Shown piece after piece: positions 53,551 through 61,008 of a stretch of 64,000 nt of DNA. Position 1 is the first letter of the stretch. Each line of letters opens with the position of its first letter. Source of the stretch: Bacteroides ovatus (lineage in GTDB: Bacteria; Bacteroidota; Bacteroidia; Bacteroidales; Bacteroidaceae). The position numbers were made by a program, and so were the translations under genes. A model generated the notes under the pieces. That model worked only from the letters and a program-made list of their open reading frames with translations. It was not told the origin of the DNA and made no database searches. The stretch is from assembly GCF_001314995.1 (NCBI RefSeq), contig NZ_CP012938.1, positions 4,092,001 to 4,156,000 on the forward strand, written 5' to 3'.

Positions 53551-54924
53551 ATGAACGAATTAACGGGAGCGGACTTTAAATCCGCAACTGAAATGACTGA
53601 TGACAACAAGAAGTTGTTTATCGAAACATACGGCTGCCAGATGAATGTGGCCGACAGTGAGGTGATTGCATCGGTGATGCAAATGGCGGGATATTCCGTA
53701 GCTGAAACGCTGGAAGAGGCTGACGCTGTGTTTATGAACACTTGTTCTATCCGCGACAATGCGGAGCAGAAGATCCTGAACCGCCTGGAGTTTTTCCACT
53801 CGCTGAAGAAAAAGAAAAAGCGCCTGATTGTGGGTGTACTGGGCTGTATGGCCGAACGGGTAAAGGATGATCTGATAACGAATCATCATGTCGATCTGGT
53901 AGTCGGTCCGGATGCTTACCTGACGTTGCCCGATTTGATTGCTGCCGTAGAGACTGGCGAGAAAGCAATCAATGTGGAGCTTTCTACTACCGAAACTTAT
54001 CGGGATGTGATTCCGTCGCGTATCTGTGGCAATCATATTTCCGGCTTTGTGTCCATTATGCGTGGTTGCAACAATTTCTGCACTTATTGCATCGTTCCCT
54101 ATACTCGCGGACGTGAGCGTAGCCGTGACGTGGAAAGCATCCTCAATGAAGTGGCGGACTTGGTGGCAAAAGGTTATAAAGAAGTCACCCTGTTGGGGCA
54201 AAATGTCAACTCATACCGTTTTGAGAGACCGACAGGAGAAGTGGTTACCTTCCCGATGTTGCTCCGAACAGTGGCCGAAGCCGCTCCGGGGGTACGTATT
54301 CGTTTCACGACTTCCCATCCGAAGGATATGAGTGACGAAACGTTGGAGGTGATTGCGCAAGTGCCGAATGTATGTAAACATATTCATCTGCCTGTGCAGA
54401 GCGGTAGTTCCCGCATCCTGAAACTGATGAACCGTAAGTATACCCGTGAATGGTATCTGGACCGGGTGGCAGCTATCAAACGCATCATCCCCGATTGCGG
54501 ACTGACTACCGATATTTTCTCCGGTTTTCATTCTGAAACGGAAGAAGATCATGCCATGTCGCTTTCGCTGATGGAAGCGTGTGGGTACGATGCTGCTTTC
54601 ATGTTTAAATATTCCGAGCGTCCGGGAACGTATGCTTCCAAACATCTTGAAGATAATGTGCCCGAAGAGGTGAAAGTCCGCCGCCTGAATGAGATTATCG
54701 CTTTACAGAACCGTCTGTCTGCCGAATCCAACCAGCGTTGCATCGGAAAGACGTATGAAGTGCTTGTGGAAGGTGTTTCCAAGCGTTCGCGCGATCAACT
54801 GTTCGGCCGTACGGAACAAAACCGTGTGGTGGTGTTCGACAGAGGTACGCATCGTGTCGGTGATTTCGTCAATGTGCGTGTCACGGAGGCTAGTTCGGCT
54901 ACGCTGAAAGGGGAAGAAATCTGA
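53551..54924 (+). CDS. miaB: tRNA-2-methylthio-N6-dimethylallyladenosine synthase
   Basis: About 457 aa; an upstream in-frame TTG at 53545 is not needed. UPF0004 domain with three Fe-S cysteines (ETYGCQMNVADSE, NTCSIRDNAEQK, GVLGCMAERVK), radical-SAM CxxxCxxC in MRGCNNFCTYCIVPYTRG, and the C-terminal TRAM domain (GKTYEVLVEGVSKRSRDQLF). It adds the methylthio group to i6A37 of tRNAs that read UNN codons. All six Fe-S cysteines are present. Cytoplasmic, single-gene unit. Confidence 0.96.
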   Translation: MNELTGADFKSATEMTDDNKKLFIETYGCQMNVADSEVIASVMQMAGYSVAETLEEADAVFMNTCSIRDNAEQKILNRLEFFHSLKKKKKRLIVGVLGCMAERVKDDLITNHHVDLVVGPDAYLTLPDLIAAVETGEKAINVELSTTETYRDVIPSRICGNHISGFVSIMRGCNNFCTYCIVPYTRGRERSRDVESILNEVADLVAKGYKEVTLLGQNVNSYRFERPTGEVVTFPMLLRTVAEAAPGVRIRFTTSHPKDMSDETLEVIAQVPNVCKHIHLPVQSGSSRILKLMNRKYTREWYLDRVAAIKRIIPDCGLTTDIFSGFHSETEEDHAMSLSLMEACGYDAAFMFKYSERPGTYASKHLEDNVPEEVKVRRLNEIIALQNRLSAESNQRCIGKTYEVLVEGVSKRSRDQLFGRTEQNRVVVFDRGTHRVGDFVNVRVTEASSATLKGEEI

Positions 54925-55095
54925 TTCACCACAGAGGACGCAGAGGTCTTATTCTCATAGTCGTGGCTGTCTTGTAGTTGTGACTGCCTGTACGGTATGT
55001 GGCAACTGCGCTTATACAACACATCCTGTGGGGGCTTTGAGGATTAATATAAAAAAACAGTGTTCCTCTGTGTCCTCTGCGTCCTCGGTGGTGAA
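54925..55095. repeat. MITE-like inverted repeat element (171 bp)
   Basis: Terminal 22-bp arms (54925-54946 and 55074-55095) are reverse complements with one mismatch. The core arm reads CCTCTGCGTCCTC(T/G)GTGGTG. The right arm is preceded by a further CCTCTGTGT, so the motif is internally repeated. It begins at the base after the miaB stop and ends 2 bp before the S24-repressor stop. A third copy (CCTCTGCATCCTCTGTGGTG) is at 58763 in the same orientation as the right arm. No transposase nearby. Confidence 0.65.
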
Positions 55096-55097
55096 AC

Positions 55098-55811
55098 TTA
55101 CATCATCATGTGTCTCCTGATGGAGAACTTCACAATCGCCATTGCGTTGATGGACGCGAATGGAATATCCATCGGTTCGTGGTGTGTGTTGTAACTCACC
55201 AGTTTGAGATGACCTTCTTGCTCCGAACGGTTTACGTATTTTACTGCCAGATACTCGTCTCCGTCAATCATAAACGACACCAGGTATATTTCCCCGTAAA
55301 TGACGTTGTCGAAACTGCTGATTTCTTTATATCCGATAATGTCTCCCGATTTCAATATAGGGTACATGCTGTCTCCGTTGACGTAGACCGCCCCGTCGCA
55401 GACGGATATATTGGGAATCAATATCTTCCCCAGTGCATACTGCTGTTTGTTGGTGAATAATGTTTTCAGATTGGCTGCCGCTGTGATATCGTACAACATG
55501 ACGCTGCGGTCATCTGTCGGTTCCGCTGTTTTCGGATTGTGTATAATCTCCACTTCTCCTTTTACCAGTTCGCTTTCGCAATGTCTCGGCTGATGTTTCG
55601 GATTCCCTTTTCCTAATAATAGCCAGTTGTAGTCCACCTTGTCCCCGAATTTGTCGAGTAACAGGCGGAAATCAATGCTGTTTCGTGCACCCCAGTTGGA
55701 TACTGTGGCACGTGAGACTCCTAAATATTCAGCTAATTCGCTGTCGTTCTTGAAGTTTAGCACCTGTTTGGCACGCTTCACGATTCCTGTGACATCTAAA
55801 AATGTATCCAT
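55098..55811 (-). CDS. LexA/CI-like repressor with S24 peptidase domain
   Basis: 237 aa. The N-terminal HTH (FKNDSELAEYLGVSRATVSN) is of the CI/HTH_bac_CI type. The C-terminal S24 self-cleaving domain has the serine in VNGDSMYPILKSGDII and the lysine in EYLAVKYVNRS. A Gln/Asn-rich linker lies between. Such proteins cleave on DNA damage and derepress a neighbouring element. It is divergent from the small-gene cassette at 55996-58913. The MITE-like repeat ends 2 bp past its stop codon. No integrase or structural phage genes are in view, so it may be a domesticated or remnant regulator. Confidence 0.85.
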   Translation of the reverse strand: MDTFLDVTGIVKRAKQVLNFKNDSELAEYLGVSRATVSNWGARNSIDFRLLLDKFGDKVDYNWLLLGKGNPKHQPRHCESELVKGEVEIIHNPKTAEPTDDRSVMLYDITAAANLKTLFTNKQQYALGKILIPNISVCDGAVYVNGDSMYPILKSGDIIGYKEISSFDNVIYGEIYLVSFMIDGDEYLAVKYVNRSEQEGHLKLVSYNTHHEPMDIPFASINAMAIVKFSIRRHMMM

Positions 55812-55883
55812 TCTATGATCGTTTATTTTTGATGTAAAAATTCATAAACTCGTTAATTGCTCATTGATAATCTGTTATCTACT

Positions 55884-55905
55884 TTTTGAAAGTTAATTTC
55901 CAAAA
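55884..55905. promoter_or_regulatory. Candidate operator of the S24 repressor
   Basis: A 22-bp imperfect palindrome with outer arms TTTTG and CCAAAA and an inner TTAA centre; 18 of 22 positions are symmetric. It sits 4 bp upstream of the -33 element of the divergent promoter, which is a natural place for the repressor. Confidence 0.45.
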
Positions 55906-55908
55906 TCT

Positions 55909-55941
55909 TTTGTTTTCTTTATGAAAACTATTTTATATTTG
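55909..55941 (+). promoter_or_regulatory. Promoter of the small-gene cassette
   Basis: TTTG at 55909-55912 and TATATTTG at 55934-55941 with a 21-bp spacer: the best match to the Bacteroides sigma consensus in the window. Start near 55949, 47 bp before the 19-codon ORF. Confidence 0.7.
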
Positions 55942-55995
55942 TAGCAACGAAATCACAAATATGTTTCAAAAATATAAATATTAAATAGGAAAACC

Positions 55996-56055
55996 ATGAG
56001 AAACAGCAAAAAGTTTACGAAAGGTTGCAAAATACCTCATTCACCGCCTTTTTAA
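55996..56055 (+). CDS. Possible 19-aa small ORF at the head of the cassette
   Basis: Encodes MRNSKKFTKGCKIPHSPPF. It is preceded by TAGGAAAACC, a fair ribosome-binding site 5-8 nt before the ATG. It sits directly behind the strong promoter and ahead of array C. It could be a leader peptide or the remains of a small gene. No homologue recognised. Confidence 0.4.
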   Translation: MRNSKKFTKGCKIPHSPPF

Positions 56056-56103
56056 GGAAACCGTGCCGGACGCGCGAAAGTAATAGTAAGTCTGCTTGCA
56101 GCG

Positions 56104-56235
56104 TCTATATATCTTGCATATAAGATCTATATATCCTGCGTGTAGCATCTATATACCCAATGTGCAGCCGATATATCTCCAATATACAGCAACTATATGT
56201 CCTGCGCGCCAGCGATATATCTTCAATATACAAAC
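56104..56235 (+). repeat. 22-bp tandem repeat array C (six units)
   Basis: Units start at 56104, 56126, 56148, 56170, 56192 and 56214 with no gap or overlap. All have TATAT at positions 3-7. Positions 12-13 read TG, TG, AA, AA, TG, AA. Position 14 is a pyrimidine and 15 a purine in each. The array would be within the leader of the cassette transcript, between the 19-codon ORF and the zinc-finger-like gene. Confidence 0.8.
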
Positions 56236-56275
56236 AAATATTTAAATATGAAAACTATAAAAATGGAAAAGCAAT

Positions 56276-56596
56276 ATGGAAACCATTATGAACAAATCTC
56301 TATGCATCTGCGGATGTTGCAAGCGGGAGCTTCCACAGGAAGCCTTTTATATGAATCAGCGTACCCGTACTACGGATAGTTACTGCAAAGAATGTCGTAA
56401 GGCAAACGCACGCAGACATCGCAATCAGGATAAAAGTACATTATTTGAAAACAAATCTGTTTCCTATCCGGTGATAACCGAGGTGAAGGACTACGCTTTG
56501 CGAATGTTCCTTATCCGCCATGCCCGGCAAGTGGTGTCGGACAGTATCCGCCGGAAGCAGGAAAAGGAAAAACTACGCGCACTATGGGAAGAATAA
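56276..56596 (+). CDS. Small zinc-finger-like protein
   Basis: 106 aa (102 from the second ATG at 56288). N-terminal CXCXXCXREL pattern (LCICGCCKRELPQEAFYMNQ) and a second pair, YCKECRKANARRH, give a four-cysteine zinc-ribbon-like module. The rest is basic and helical (LRMFLIRHARQVVSDSIRRK). It may bind DNA or RNA. It overlaps the next ORF by 13 bp. No named family recognised. Confidence 0.65.
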   Translation: METIMNKSLCICGCCKRELPQEAFYMNQRTRTTDSYCKECRKANARRHRNQDKSTLFENKSVSYPVITEVKDYALRMFLIRHARQVVSDSIRRKQEKEKLRALWEE

Positions 56597-57474
56597 AACA
56601 GGGGTTGGATTATTTCCCCATGAGCACCAGTTTCATGCACGACCGTATAGTGCGTCGTGTCATGAAACGGGAAGGTGATGCCGCTTTTGCCACATTGGTA
56701 GAAACGCTGTCGTACATCTATGCCGGAAAAGGATATTATATCCCTGCCAGTGATGAGTTTTACGACGAACTGACGGACAGCCTTTACAATACGGATCTTG
56801 ATGACGTGAAACGTATCATCGCCCTGGCCGTGGAGTGTGGACTGTTTGATGCCGGACTTTTCCGGCAATACGGCATCTTGACTTCCGCCGATATCCAACG
56901 GCAGTATCTTTTTATCACCAAGCGGCGCAGCAGCTCGTTGATAGACCCCGCCTACTGCCTGTTGGAAGCGGAAGAGCTTGCATCGTACCACACTTCTCCA
57001 AACAGCAAAAACAGTGCGGAGGATGCTGATAACAAAACAGGCTGTGATGTAACACCAACTGCTGATACTGTAACATCAACCACCGATTCTGCAACATCGG
57101 AAGCCGGAATGTCGACATTGGGTACACAAAACAAAGAAAAACAAATTAAAACAAACCAAAACAAAATAAACCACCTCTCTGACTCTCCTCAAGGAGAGAA
57201 CGGAGGAGGAAAAATTTTGAAAAGCAGGAAGGTGATGACACAGGAGGATATCAACAATCTGCAACCACCGCCCGACGGCATGCAGCGTAACTTCGAAGGG
57301 TTGCTGGAGAACCTTCACTCTTACAAGATTCCGCCTTCCGAGCAATACGCCATTATCCTGAAAAGCAACTTCGGAGCTATCGGACACCCGGTGTGGAAGG
57401 GATTCAGCAGCATCCGCGGGAGCAATGGGAAGATCAAATTGCCGGGACATTATCTTTTGAGCGTAATTAATTAA
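56584..57474 (+). CDS. Lin1244/Lin1753-like (DUF4373) domain protein
   Basis: 296 aa. N-terminal domain with GLDYFPMSTSFMHDRIVRRV and TLVETLSYIYAGKGYYIPAS, typical of phage/plasmid replication-associated proteins of this type. A long Thr/Ser/Asn-rich linker (about 140-195) follows. The C-terminal part (PPDGMQRNFEGLLENLHSYK) resembles DUF7833. It overlaps the preceding gene by 13 bp. Such proteins are common in Bacteroides accessory cassettes with HU-like and amidase genes; role unknown. Confidence 0.75.
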   Translation: MGRIKQGLDYFPMSTSFMHDRIVRRVMKREGDAAFATLVETLSYIYAGKGYYIPASDEFYDELTDSLYNTDLDDVKRIIALAVECGLFDAGLFRQYGILTSADIQRQYLFITKRRSSSLIDPAYCLLEAEELASYHTSPNSKNSAEDADNKTGCDVTPTADTVTSTTDSATSEAGMSTLGTQNKEKQIKTNQNKINHLSDSPQGENGGGKILKSRKVMTQEDINNLQPPPDGMQRNFEGLLENLHSYKIPPSEQYAIILKSNFGAIGHPVWKGFSSIRGSNGKIKLPGHYLLSVIN

Positions 57475-57596
57475 TTGATGAACGCACTTTGAAAAAATGG
57501 TTGGGTCAGTCTGAATAATACCCGTATCTTTACAGTGTCATTAAGCTTAAGGACAAAACTAAACTAATTTATTAACACGTAAAAACTATTACAATT

Positions 57597-58115
57597 ATGC
57601 CAGTATTGTACAAACCCTTCCAGTCCATTCTGGAAGACAAAAACAAAAAGAAATTATTTCATCCCCGTGTGATTTACACGGCCAATGTGTCAACCACCCA
57701 ACTCGCCAAAGAGATAGCCGCTTACTCGTCTCTCTCCACGGGTGACGTAAAGAACACGCTTGATAACCTGGTGACAGTGGCTGCCCAGCATCTGCAAGCA
57801 TCGGAAAGTGTAACGCTCGACGGCTTCGGTACTTTCCGCATGGTGATGAAGTCCAACGGTAAAGGTGTGGAACTGCCGGAGAAAGTATCGGCTGCCCAGG
57901 CTTCCCTTACCGTCCGCTTCCTGCCCAACTACACCAAGAATCCCGACCGTACCACCGCCACCCGTTCTTTGGTGACAGGCGCCAAGTGTGTCCGTTTCGA
58001 CCTTGCCGATACTTCGGCTTCCGGTGGCGGAGATAGTGGTAAACCTGATGGTGGTGGCTCCGGCAGCGGTGGTTCCGGCGATGGCGGTGGAGAAGCACCG
58101 GATCCGGCAGCATAG
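57597..58115 (+). CDS. HU-like DNA-binding protein with Gly-rich tail
   Basis: 172 aa. HU/IHF-type helices and beta arms: TTQLAKEIAAYSSLSTGDVK, NTLDNLVTVAAQHLQASESV, TLDGFGTFRMVMKSNG. It belongs to the larger HU-like group seen next to amidases in Bacteroides. The last 35 residues are nearly all Gly, Ser, Asp and Pro (GGGDSGKPDGGG onward), an unusual disordered tail for an HU protein. It probably binds DNA, perhaps bending it. It is 122 bp after the preceding gene. Confidence 0.85.
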   Translation: MPVLYKPFQSILEDKNKKKLFHPRVIYTANVSTTQLAKEIAAYSSLSTGDVKNTLDNLVTVAAQHLQASESVTLDGFGTFRMVMKSNGKGVELPEKVSAAQASLTVRFLPNYTKNPDRTTATRSLVTGAKCVRFDLADTSASGGGDSGKPDGGGSGSGGSGDGGGEAPDPAA

Positions 58116-58205
58116 CCTGCACGTAGGTCGCAACACAAACACAAATGGCTGACTAAACGGAGTTTTTTAACTAGACTAGTAAACTAAAACTAATTATCCA
58201 CTAAC

Positions 58206-58673
58206 ATGCGAATTATTAACTTAATCGTGGTGCACTGCAGTGCCACGCGGGGGGATTGTACACTCTCTCCGGAAGATTTGGACCGGTTGCACCGACGACG
58301 TGGATTCAACGGAACAGGTTATCACTACTACATCCGCAAGGATGGAACAGTGCACCTCACCCGCTCCATCGAACGCATCGGAGCACATGCAAAAGGTTTC
58401 AACGCTCACTCAATAGGTATCTGCTATGAAGGTGGTCTGGACTGCCGGGGACGCCCGGCAGATACCCGGACTCCGGCACAGCGAGCTACACTTCGACAAC
58501 TCGTCGGGCAGCTACAAGAGAAATTCCCCGGCTGTCGGGTATGCGGACATCGGGATCTTTCGCCCGATCTCAATGGAAACGGTGAGATAGAACCGGAAGA
58601 GTGGATTAAACAGTGCCCGTGTTTTGAGGTGAGGGCTGAAAATTTCATCAGTGAGGACACTGGGAATTTATAA
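58206..58673 (+). CDS. N-acetylmuramoyl-L-alanine amidase (Amidase_2/T7 lysozyme type)
   Basis: 155 aa with no signal peptide. Zinc site: His10 (IVVHCSAT), His115 (VCGHRDLSPDLNGNG) and Cys137 or Cys139 (KQCPCF). GYHYYIRKDG (38-47) supplies the substrate groove. It cleaves between MurNAc and L-Ala of peptidoglycan. Without its own export signal it would need another route out (holin-like helper or lysis), and the short membrane protein 139 bp downstream could serve that purpose; this is inference. Phage-type enzyme domesticated in a widely spread Bacteroides cassette. Confidence 0.9.
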   Translation: MRIINLIVVHCSATRGDCTLSPEDLDRLHRRRGFNGTGYHYYIRKDGTVHLTRSIERIGAHAKGFNAHSIGICYEGGLDCRGRPADTRTPAQRATLRQLVGQLQEKFPGCRVCGHRDLSPDLNGNGEIEPEEWIKQCPCFEVRAENFISEDTGNL

Positions 58674-58762
58674 GATAATTAGTACATAAATAACCATAGA
58701 GTATTTAGAAATAAGCTTTTGAGAGAGTAGATATAAGAGGAAGAAGATCCTTTCTCTTATGC

Positions 58763-58786
58763 CCTCTGCATCCTCTGTGGTGAAAT
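58763..58786 (+). repeat. Third copy of the CCTCTG...GTGGTGAA repeat
   Basis: CCTCTGCATCCTCTGTGGTG followed by AAATT, in the same orientation as the right arm at 55074-55095. Together with that arm it forms direct repeats around the 3.7-kb segment holding the repressor, cassette and amidase. A short ATAAGAG hairpin precedes it (58733-58760). Confidence 0.65.
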
Positions 58787-58811
58787 TAAAGAAACGGAAA
58801 GGAGGTAAATT

Positions 58812-58913
58812 ATGGCAATGAAGAAATCAGTATGGGATATGATCCTGAAAGTGGTTATCGCAGTGGCTTCGGCTTTGGCTGGCGTTTTGGGCGCTAATGC
58901 GATGAATCTGTAA
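58812..58913 (+). CDS. Smalltalk protein (33 aa)
   Basis: MAMKKSVWDMILKVVIAVAS followed by ALAGVLGANAMNL: a 33-residue single-helix membrane protein of the recognised Bacteroides 'smalltalk' type. It has a canonical AAAGGAGGT ribosome-binding site (58798-58806), rare in Bacteroides, so strong translation is expected. It lies 139 bp after the amidase. Possible partner of the amidase as a holin-like or secretion helper; not proven. Confidence 0.85.
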   Translation: MAMKKSVWDMILKVVIAVASALAGVLGANAMNL

Positions 58914-58927
58914 GAGAGCATTAAATA

Positions 58928-58960
58928 CCCTCGCGCGATGTGTCGACAATCTCGTGAGGG
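58928..58960 (+). terminator. Terminator-like hairpin after smalltalk gene
   Basis: CCCTCGCGCGAT pairs with ATCTCGTGAGGG, with one mismatch and a G-U pair, around a 9-nt loop. The T-tract afterwards is poor (TTAGAATTTAACTTCGG), so this is moderate. Confidence 0.5.
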
Positions 58961-58967
58961 TTAGAAT

Positions 58968-60995
58968 TTAACTTCGGTTTCTATAGAAGAACCGGATGAA
59001 TACTATTATCGTTTGCCTGATAAACAGGGCATGTTTATGTATGCTATGGAGCCGGTTGACAAAAGCCGGAATTTTTTGCCTATACCTTACGAAAATATTC
59101 GTATTGATTGGACGGGGGATTATTTTCAGATTACGGATGACGATGGCGCAGTTTATAAATTCGCTGGAGGTAGAGAAACAGGAGAGGGAAATTCAAACCC
59201 TATTGGCTGGAAAGCATCGGCTATTGTTGCGTCCAATAAAAGAGACTCTATTTCATTTGTATATGATAATAGGAAAGTAGCTTATCGAGTGAATGTGCAC
59301 GATGACTATATTATAGTGAGAGATGGGTTTAGTATAAAAAAAGAGATTTATACGAATCGAAAAGCCATGCTGCAACTGATGGATTATACGCCTGATGAAT
59401 GTATGCAAGACCCGATTATAATTAGTAGGCAAAATAATGTGACATACGGTTTCCAAAGTAACGCTGATGGGGAACTATTTTCAGATGGGACAGAACCCGA
59501 CAGATCTACTTCCGGTCGTCACATAAGCACTCAAAGCCAATTATTGAGCGAGATCTGTTTTGATCAGGGGAAAGTGATATTCACAAAAGATTCTAAGTTT
59601 CCGAGAATTCAAAAGATTACAGTTTACGACTGTAATGGAAATTTCGTCAAAGACATCCGCTTCAACTATTACACACCCAATGATCGTGTTATTCAGCGTT
59701 ATTTTCTAGAAAGTCTTGTCATGGTAGACAAGAATGGAGAAGTGAAGGAAACGTATCTTTTCGGGTATGAACATCCTAATCGTTTGCCTGATCCGGGAAA
59801 TCGTTCTATTGACTATTGGGGGTACTTCAATGGGGTATACCGCCCGGACAGTGTGACTTTGGTACCACGTCAAACGATTGAAGTGACACGTTGGAAATAT
59901 AGGTATGTGAACGGTTATATATATCCTCTTGGTATTGAATCTGCTGGTGGTCTGAATGTGACTTTTGGCTCCGAACTTTCTCGGGAGCCTGATGAAGAAT
60001 ATATGAAATATGGAACATTGAGTAGTATCACCTATCCGGCCGGTTCTACTGATGAGTTCATTTATGAAGCACATCGTTATAGAGATGAAGAAGGAAATAT
60101 AAAACAAGCCGGTGGTTTACGTATTAAGCAAATCCAAACTAGGAGTGCAGAAGGCAGAAATACAAAAGTACGAACATTTACTTATAGCTGGAGAGAAGAC
60201 GGGTGTGGGACACCATTGACTGCTTCTGTTTTGGATTATTTTCGGCTGGTTCAAGGGGTGTACCTTTGTGAACTATTTAACGAACAAGGCGGACGCTATG
60301 CTCCTATTGCTAATGAATACGGTACTGCCAGGCATCGTACTTTCTTCAGCAATCCGACACGCCCCATTACTAACCTGTCATATCCTCAAGATTATGGTGA
60401 TATATTCCCATATACGGAAATGGTCGAACGTAATATCTTAAGCCCTGTTGTGAAAAAGGAGCATATCCGTAATGGACAATATTTGGAAGTTGAGACACCC
60501 TATTCCGTCCCTTTCATCAATGTCTATAAACCGGAGAACGTGGTTATTCGTCGTTCTGCTTCAGAAAAAGGTGACACTCGCTTTACTTACATCTATGATG
60601 ACTACGGACGTAAATGTCAGGAGACAAAGGGTGGTAAAGAAAATGTGGTCTATCTATATGGATATAGTAATCAGTACGTCATTGCTTTAATTGAAAATGC
60701 GACTTATGAAGAAGTTGTCGCGAAATTGGGTGGAAAAGAGGTTGTGAAAAATATTGCTGCTGCTAAGTCACCGTCAATGTACAATATTGATAAATTACGT
60801 CAGTCCCTGCCTTCAGCGCATGTGACGACTTATGCATACAAGCCGTTGGTAGGCGTGGCGTCAGTAACCAATCCTATGGGGTTGACCACCTGTTATGAGT
60901 ATGATGATTTGGGACGATTAATTAAGACGTATATCATAAATGGTAACAGGCATGAATTAATTGAGAGAAGTGAATACAATTATGCGAACCAATAA
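58968..60995 (+). pseudogene. 5'-truncated YD/RHS-repeat protein
   Basis: The frame is open from 58965 (after a TAG) to 60995 and has no ATG near its beginning; the best nominal start is TTG at 59013. The predicted N-terminal reading (VSIEEPDEYYYRLPDKQGMF) matches the middle of Bacteroidetes YD-repeat proteins, where a signal peptide and a few hundred residues normally precede it. YD-type repeats are visible: FTITDDDG-like strand YFQITDDDGAVYKFAGG, FTYIYDDYGRKCQETKGG, TTCYEYDDLGRLIKTYIING. The segment is about 660 aa. The hairpin at 58928-58960 and smalltalk gene lie directly upstream, suggesting a recombination or deletion joined the cassette to the body of the YD gene. It is 14 bp before the next gene. 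Confidence 0.75.
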
Positions 60996-61008
60996 ATGCA
61001 GAATAAAT

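Noticed and set aside
56104..56235. CRISPR array
   Set aside because: The 22-bp units are contiguous with no unique spacers, units are diverged, and there are no cas genes.
56197..56379. 60-aa frame overlapping array C and the zinc-finger-like gene
   Set aside because: It runs through the repeat and out of frame with the better zinc-finger ORF; its composition looks random.
55098..58673. Complete prophage
   Set aside because: Repressor and amidase are phage-like, but there is no integrase, terminase, capsid, tail or portal gene in the window.
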